This document shows positions 61,109 to 64,000 of a DNA stretch of 64,000 nucleotides, piece after piece. Source of the stretch: Stenotrophomonas maltophilia (GTDB lineage Bacteria > Pseudomonadota > Gammaproteobacteria > Xanthomonadales > Xanthomonadaceae); the NCBI RefSeq assembly GCF_039555535.1, contig NZ_CP154630.1, forward strand, positions 3,175,001 to 3,239,000, given 5' to 3'. The number at the start of each line of letters is the position of its first letter. Position 1 is the first letter of the stretch. The notes beneath the pieces are model-generated. The model did no database searches, had not been told where the DNA came from, and saw only the letters and a program-made list of their open reading frames with translations. Position numbers and translations under genes: made by a program.

Positions 61109-61956
61109 GCGCGCTGCCGACGCCGGATGCGGCCGTTGTCGCCGCCGATGTCGCGCGTGCGCTGGCCGAGGACCTGGGCAGCGGCGACGTCACCGCTGCG
61201 CTGCTGCCCGACCAGGCCGACAGCGCTTACCTGCTGTGCAAGCAGGACGGAGTGATCGCCGGCCGCCCCTGGTTCGACGCCACTCACCGCGCGCTCGACC
61301 CGGACGTGCGCATCGAATGGCGCGTCTCCGAAGGTGACGCGGTCACCGCCGGCACCGTGCTGGCCCTGCTGCACGGCCGCAGCCGCAGCCTGGTCAGTGC
61401 CGAGCGCACCTCGCTGAACTTCCTGCAGACGCTGTCTGGCACCGCCACCACCACGGCCCGCTACGTGGCCGCCGTGGCCGGTACCGGTACGCGCATCCTC
61501 GACACCCGCAAGACCCTGCCCGGCCTGCGCCTGGCACAGAAGTACGCCGTGCGCTGTGGCGGCGGCGAGAACCACCGCTTCGGTCTGTACGACACGGTGA
61601 TGCTGAAGGAAAACCACATCCGTGCCGCCGGTTCGCTGGCCGCGGCCGTGGCCGCCGCACGCCGGCAATGGCCTGGGCTGCCGCTGGTGGTCGAGGTCGA
61701 GGATCTGGCGCAGCTGCGCCAGGCACTGGAAACCGGTTGCGAACGCATCCTGCTGGATGACTTCAGCCCCGACCTGCGCCGCGAGGCGGTGCGCATCACG
61801 GCGGGCCGCATCCCGCTGGAGGTCTCCGGCAGCGTGGGACTGGGGGGCCTGCGCTCGATCGCCGAAGACGGCGTGGACTGCATCTCCATCGGTGGCCTGA
61901 CCAAGCACGTGCAGGCCATCGATCTGTCGCTGAAGCTGGGCCCGCCGCCGGGTTGA
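61105..61956 (+). CDS. nadC: Nicotinate-nucleotide pyrophosphorylase (carboxylating)
   Basis: A 283-residue quinolinate phosphoribosyltransferase that makes nicotinate mononucleotide in de novo NAD synthesis. RTSLNFLQTLSGTATTTARYV, ILDTRKTLPGLRLAQKYAV, GGGENHRFGLYDTVMLKENHI and EVSGSVGLGGLRSIAEDGVDCISIGGLT cover the active site. Full length. It is translationally coupled to the Trm112-like gene. Confidence 0.97.
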   Translation: MSALPTPDAAVVAADVARALAEDLGSGDVTAALLPDQADSAYLLCKQDGVIAGRPWFDATHRALDPDVRIEWRVSEGDAVTAGTVLALLHGRSRSLVSAERTSLNFLQTLSGTATTTARYVAAVAGTGTRILDTRKTLPGLRLAQKYAVRCGGGENHRFGLYDTVMLKENHIRAAGSLAAAVAAARRQWPGLPLVVEVEDLAQLRQALETGCERILLDDFSPDLRREAVRITAGRIPLEVSGSVGLGGLRSIAEDGVDCISIGGLTKHVQAIDLSLKLGPPPG

Positions 61957-61971
61957 GGCCTACGTGACCTT

Positions 61972-62053
61972 GTAGAGCCGAGCCCACGCTCGGCTGCCTC
62001 TCGATCTGCAGCGAGCCCCGCACGCGATGAGCCGAGCACAGGCTCGGCTCTAC
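61972..62053. repeat. Inverted pair of SMAG/REP elements
   Basis: REP 1 (61972-61995, GTAGAGCCGAG + CCCACGCTCGGCT) and REP 2 (62030-62053, AGCCGAGCACAGG + CTCGGCTCTAC) face each other across a 34-bp spacer. They belong to the same subfamily as the pair split by the IS110 element, and represent an uninvaded pair. Confidence 0.88.
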
Positions 62054-62128
62054 AGGATCCGGGGCACCTTCACGGCTCGGCTACGCCAGCCTCTGCGACG
62101 CTGCGGCCATCCCCCACAGGAGCCGCGC

Positions 62129-63130
62129 ATGCGCCGGATGCTCTTGCCTGCCTGCCTGCTGCTGGCCGCGGCGCCGCTGTCCGCGGCGGCCGCCGAAGCC
62201 TGCGATGTGCCACCGCGCTTCGGCCTCAGCCCCTTGGCCGTGGCCATCCGCAACACCGCCTGCAACGAGCACCGGTTGTGGTTCCGGCCCTTCATCGATC
62301 GTGATGGCCGCGCCGCCAGCCTCAGCGTCACCGAGGCCGAAAGCGATCACCTGGCCGACAATGGACTGATCGCCTGGCAGCGCGTGGCCGGCTACTGGCG
62401 CAACAGCGGCACGCTCAATGCGATGGGCAGCATCGCGGGGGCCAGCAGCTGCCTGGCCCCGTTGGGCACGCGCTACACCGACAGTGACTGCCGGGCGTTC
62501 CTGATCGACAACCCTTGGTCGGCTGCCTTCATTTCCTGGGTGATGGTGCGCGCCGGTGTTCCGGGCTTCAACACCTCGCCACGCCATATCGACTACATCC
62601 GCGCGGCCTACCAGGGCGGCCCATCGGGCGTACCTTACCGGCTGGTCGACCCCGCCACCGCCAAGCCCGCGCCCGGCGACCTGCTGTGCTTCCTGCGTGA
62701 CCGCAGTACCACGCTCAGCTACAGCGGGCTGGTACAGGCGCTGGGCAATGGCTCGGTGGGCCACTGGAAATCGCATTGCGAAGTGGTGGTGGCGGCCAAC
62801 CTCGGCGGCGACCAGACGCTGTACCTGGTGGGTGGCAACGTGATGAACACGGTGGCGATGCGGTTGCTGCAGCTTGATCGTACCGGGTTGATCAAACTGC
62901 CACCGGCGCGCGAACGCAACAGCACGGGCATTGACCCCAGCTGCACCCCGGGGCGTGAGGAAGAATGCAGTTTCAACCGCCAGGACTGGGCCGCCCTGCT
63001 GCAGCTGACTGCAACCTCACCGCTGGTGATGCCCTCGCCCACTGCCGCGCCGATACAACCCACGCCGGTGTCGCAACCGACCAGCGCGCCCGCACAGCCG
63101 GTGACGGACGAACCCCGACCGACACGCTGA
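62129..63130 (+). CDS. Exported DUF2272-domain protein
   Basis: A 333-residue protein with a signal peptide (about residues 1-22, ending AAAAEA). The central ~200 residues (NGLIAWQRVAGYWRNSG, NPWSAAFISWVMVRAGVPGF, CEVVVAANLGG) match DUF2272, an NlpC/P60-like fold that may act on cell-wall peptides. The C-terminal ~45 residues are a Pro/Ala/Thr-rich tail. AGGAG precedes the ATG at 62129. Function is inferred only from the fold. Confidence 0.8.
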   Translation: MRRMLLPACLLLAAAPLSAAAAEACDVPPRFGLSPLAVAIRNTACNEHRLWFRPFIDRDGRAASLSVTEAESDHLADNGLIAWQRVAGYWRNSGTLNAMGSIAGASSCLAPLGTRYTDSDCRAFLIDNPWSAAFISWVMVRAGVPGFNTSPRHIDYIRAAYQGGPSGVPYRLVDPATAKPAPGDLLCFLRDRSTTLSYSGLVQALGNGSVGHWKSHCEVVVAANLGGDQTLYLVGGNVMNTVAMRLLQLDRTGLIKLPPARERNSTGIDPSCTPGREEECSFNRQDWAALLQLTATSPLVMPSPTAAPIQPTPVSQPTSAPAQPVTDEPRPTR

Positions 63131-63197
63131 TGCCGGCGCTTGATCCAGCGCGCGTTCGCCGCCATCTTTGCGGGATCGACCTCTGACGGCTGACGCC

Positions 63198-63548
63198 ATG
63201 CCCACCCTGCTGCTGTTGCTGATTGCCGGCGGAATCATCTACTTCTTCTGGAACGCTGCGCGTTCGGCCGCCGAGCGCGCCGTCGAGCTGGGTCGCAACG
63301 CCTGCCGCGCCGCCGATGTGCAATGGCTGGACCAGGCGGTGCACGCCACCGGCCTGCGCCTGTCGCGCGGCGAAGATGGCCGGCTCGGCTTCGAGCGCAC
63401 CTTCAAGTTCGAGTATTCCTACGATGGCATCGACCGCCATGTCGGTCGCATGGTGCTGCGTGGCGACCAGCTGATCTCGTTCACCGGCCCGGGGGCGGCG
63501 CGGATCAGCCAGATCCGGCCGGATGTGGAGGATGCCGAGGATGTGTAG
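63198..63548 (+). CDS. DUF3301-family membrane-anchored protein
   Basis: A 116-residue protein with an N-terminal TM anchor (about residues 2-17) and a soluble domain with ACRAADVQWLDQAVHATGLRLSR, RTFKFEYSYDGIDRH and MVLRGDQLISF, as in the DUF3301 family. Function unknown. The ATG at 63198 is used. Its TAG stop (63546-63548) is part of the GTAG head of the following REP-like element. Confidence 0.8.
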   Translation: MPTLLLLLIAGGIIYFFWNAARSAAERAVELGRNACRAADVQWLDQAVHATGLRLSRGEDGRLGFERTFKFEYSYDGIDRHVGRMVLRGDQLISFTGPGAARISQIRPDVEDAEDV

Positions 63549-63578
63549 GGGCTTGGGGTGCCGACCAACGGTCGGCAC
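63545..63578. repeat. SMAG/REP-type element overlapping a stop codon
   Basis: GTAG at 63545-63548 followed by the perfect palindrome GTGCCGACC-AAC-GGTCGGCAC (63558-63578). This stem is a very common Stenotrophomonas subfamily. The GTAG supplies the TAG stop of the DUF3301 gene. Confidence 0.82.
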
Positions 63579-63603
63579 GCACCGGTGAATCCTGCAAAGA
63601 AAA

Positions 63604-63625
63604 ACGCCGCCCATCGGGGCGGCGT
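63604..63625 (-). terminator. sspB terminator
   Basis: On the minus strand ACGCCGCCC-CGAT-GGGCGGCGT followed by TTTTCTTT: a 9-bp stem with T-run eight bases past the sspB stop. Confidence 0.88.
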
Positions 63626-63633
63626 CGGAAACA

Positions 63634-64000
63634 TCATTTGACGACGCGCAGGTTCGGGCGTCCCTTGGGCGGCGGACTGGCCGGCGGCGTATCGTCCGGC
63701 GGCGTACCTTCATCGTGCAGCAGTTCATCGCTGGTCGGAGCGGTATCGTTGCCCGGAATATCGTCCGGCAGCGCCATTCCCTGCCCGGTCTCGCGCGCGT
63801 AGACGGCCAGCACGGCGCTGATCGGTACCTGCACCGGATAGCTGGTGCCGGAGAAGCGCGCCGAGAAGCTCACCATCTCGTTGTCGATCATCAGCCGTAC
63901 GACGGCACGTTCGGCGATGTTGAGCACGACCCGGCCATCCTTGACCGCCGAAGGCGGGACCTGCACGCCGGGAACGCCGGCGTCGACCAGGATGTGCGGG
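63634..64000 (-). CDS. sspB: ClpXP protease specificity-enhancing factor SspB (5' part missing)
   Basis: The frame is open to the right edge (residues PHILVDAGVPGVQVPPSAV... visible), so the first ~20 codons lie outside the window. The SspB fold is clear: DGRVVLNIAERAVVRLMI, EMVSFSARFSG, and VPISAVLAVYARETGQGM. A flexible acidic/Pro-rich linker and the C-terminal ClpX-binding tail RPNLRVVK follow. SspB delivers ssrA-tagged proteins to ClpXP in the cytoplasm. Confidence 0.95.
   Translation of the reverse strand, partial: PHILVDAGVPGVQVPPSAVKDGRVVLNIAERAVVRLMIDNEMVSFSARFSGTSYPVQVPISAVLAVYARETGQGMALPDDIPGNDTAPTSDELLHDEGTPPDDTPPASPPPKGRPNLRVVK

Overview
The window is GC-rich, dense, mostly operonic bacterial chromosome. 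It most likely comes from the Stenotrophomonas maltophilia group (Xanthomonadaceae). The main grounds are short GTAG-headed palindromes of the SMAG/REP type (for example GTGCCGACC-AAC-GGTCGGCAC near 63560, GTAGAGCCGAG... pairs near 57400 and 61980, and ATCCACGC-CAT-GCGTGGAT near 22090), together with gammaproteobacterial gene order and products. The genus is inferred; no database was consulted.

Layout. 0.1-5 kb: a BLUF photosensor, tRNA-Leu, a repeat gene broken by an amber codon, then a low-oxygen cluster (hemN, a group III truncated haemoglobin, a small membrane protein and a CcoG-like Fe-S protein) carrying two FNR-type boxes. 5-6 kb: a divergent Cro-like/CI-like repressor pair with palindromic operators, then a fluoride riboswitch and crcB. 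6.5-14.5 kb: small accessory metabolism and regulation (AraC, ArsR, flavin reductase, GNATs, NUDIX, secreted small proteins). 14.5-22 kb: tRNA-Cys and four identical tRNA-Gly(GCC) genes, between which lie two membrane proteins, a four-gene tripartite ABC efflux operon and an FAD-dependent reductase. 22-33.6 kb: one long leftward gene train comEC-exbB-exbD-msbA-lpxK-kdsB-LMW phosphatase-NHL protein-uvrC-pgsA-tRNA-Gly, joining lipid A export, KDO activation, DNA repair and phospholipid synthesis. 33.6-39 kb: a two-component system divergent from a MipA/OmpV protein, a thioredoxin-like protein followed by a Cys-rich exported peptide, and two tRNA-Val. 39-49 kb: uvrB, a lone pseudopilin, tRNA-Asn and the minor-pilin operon fimT-pilV-pilW-pilX-pilY1-pilE. 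49-57.4 kb: ppnN, an AT-richer two-gene island (Fic protein and secreted protein) bounded by a 27-bp identical terminator, an Oar-like TonB receptor, an SDR, grxD and sodB. 57.4-58.6 kb: an IS110-family element inside a REP. 58.6-64 kb: AhpD-like protein, purEK, a Trm112-like protein, nadC, DUF2272 and DUF3301 proteins, and the end of sspB.

The most striking item is the 1.2-kb IS110-family element at 57409-58609. It sits exactly inside a GTAG REP, leaving the two halves on either side with an AG (CT on the transposase strand) core. Its 222-nt leader has the features expected of a bridge RNA: one loop contains eight bases complementary to the REP half, and another segment matches seven bases of the element's own end plus core. 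The transposase has a one-base insertion and is probably dead.

Other points of interest are the dispersal of glyT by copies that carry their own promoter or terminator, repeats that supply a stop codon, a Fic protein with a cysteine-rich N-terminal region, and a thiol-redox gene paired with a Cys-rich exported peptide.
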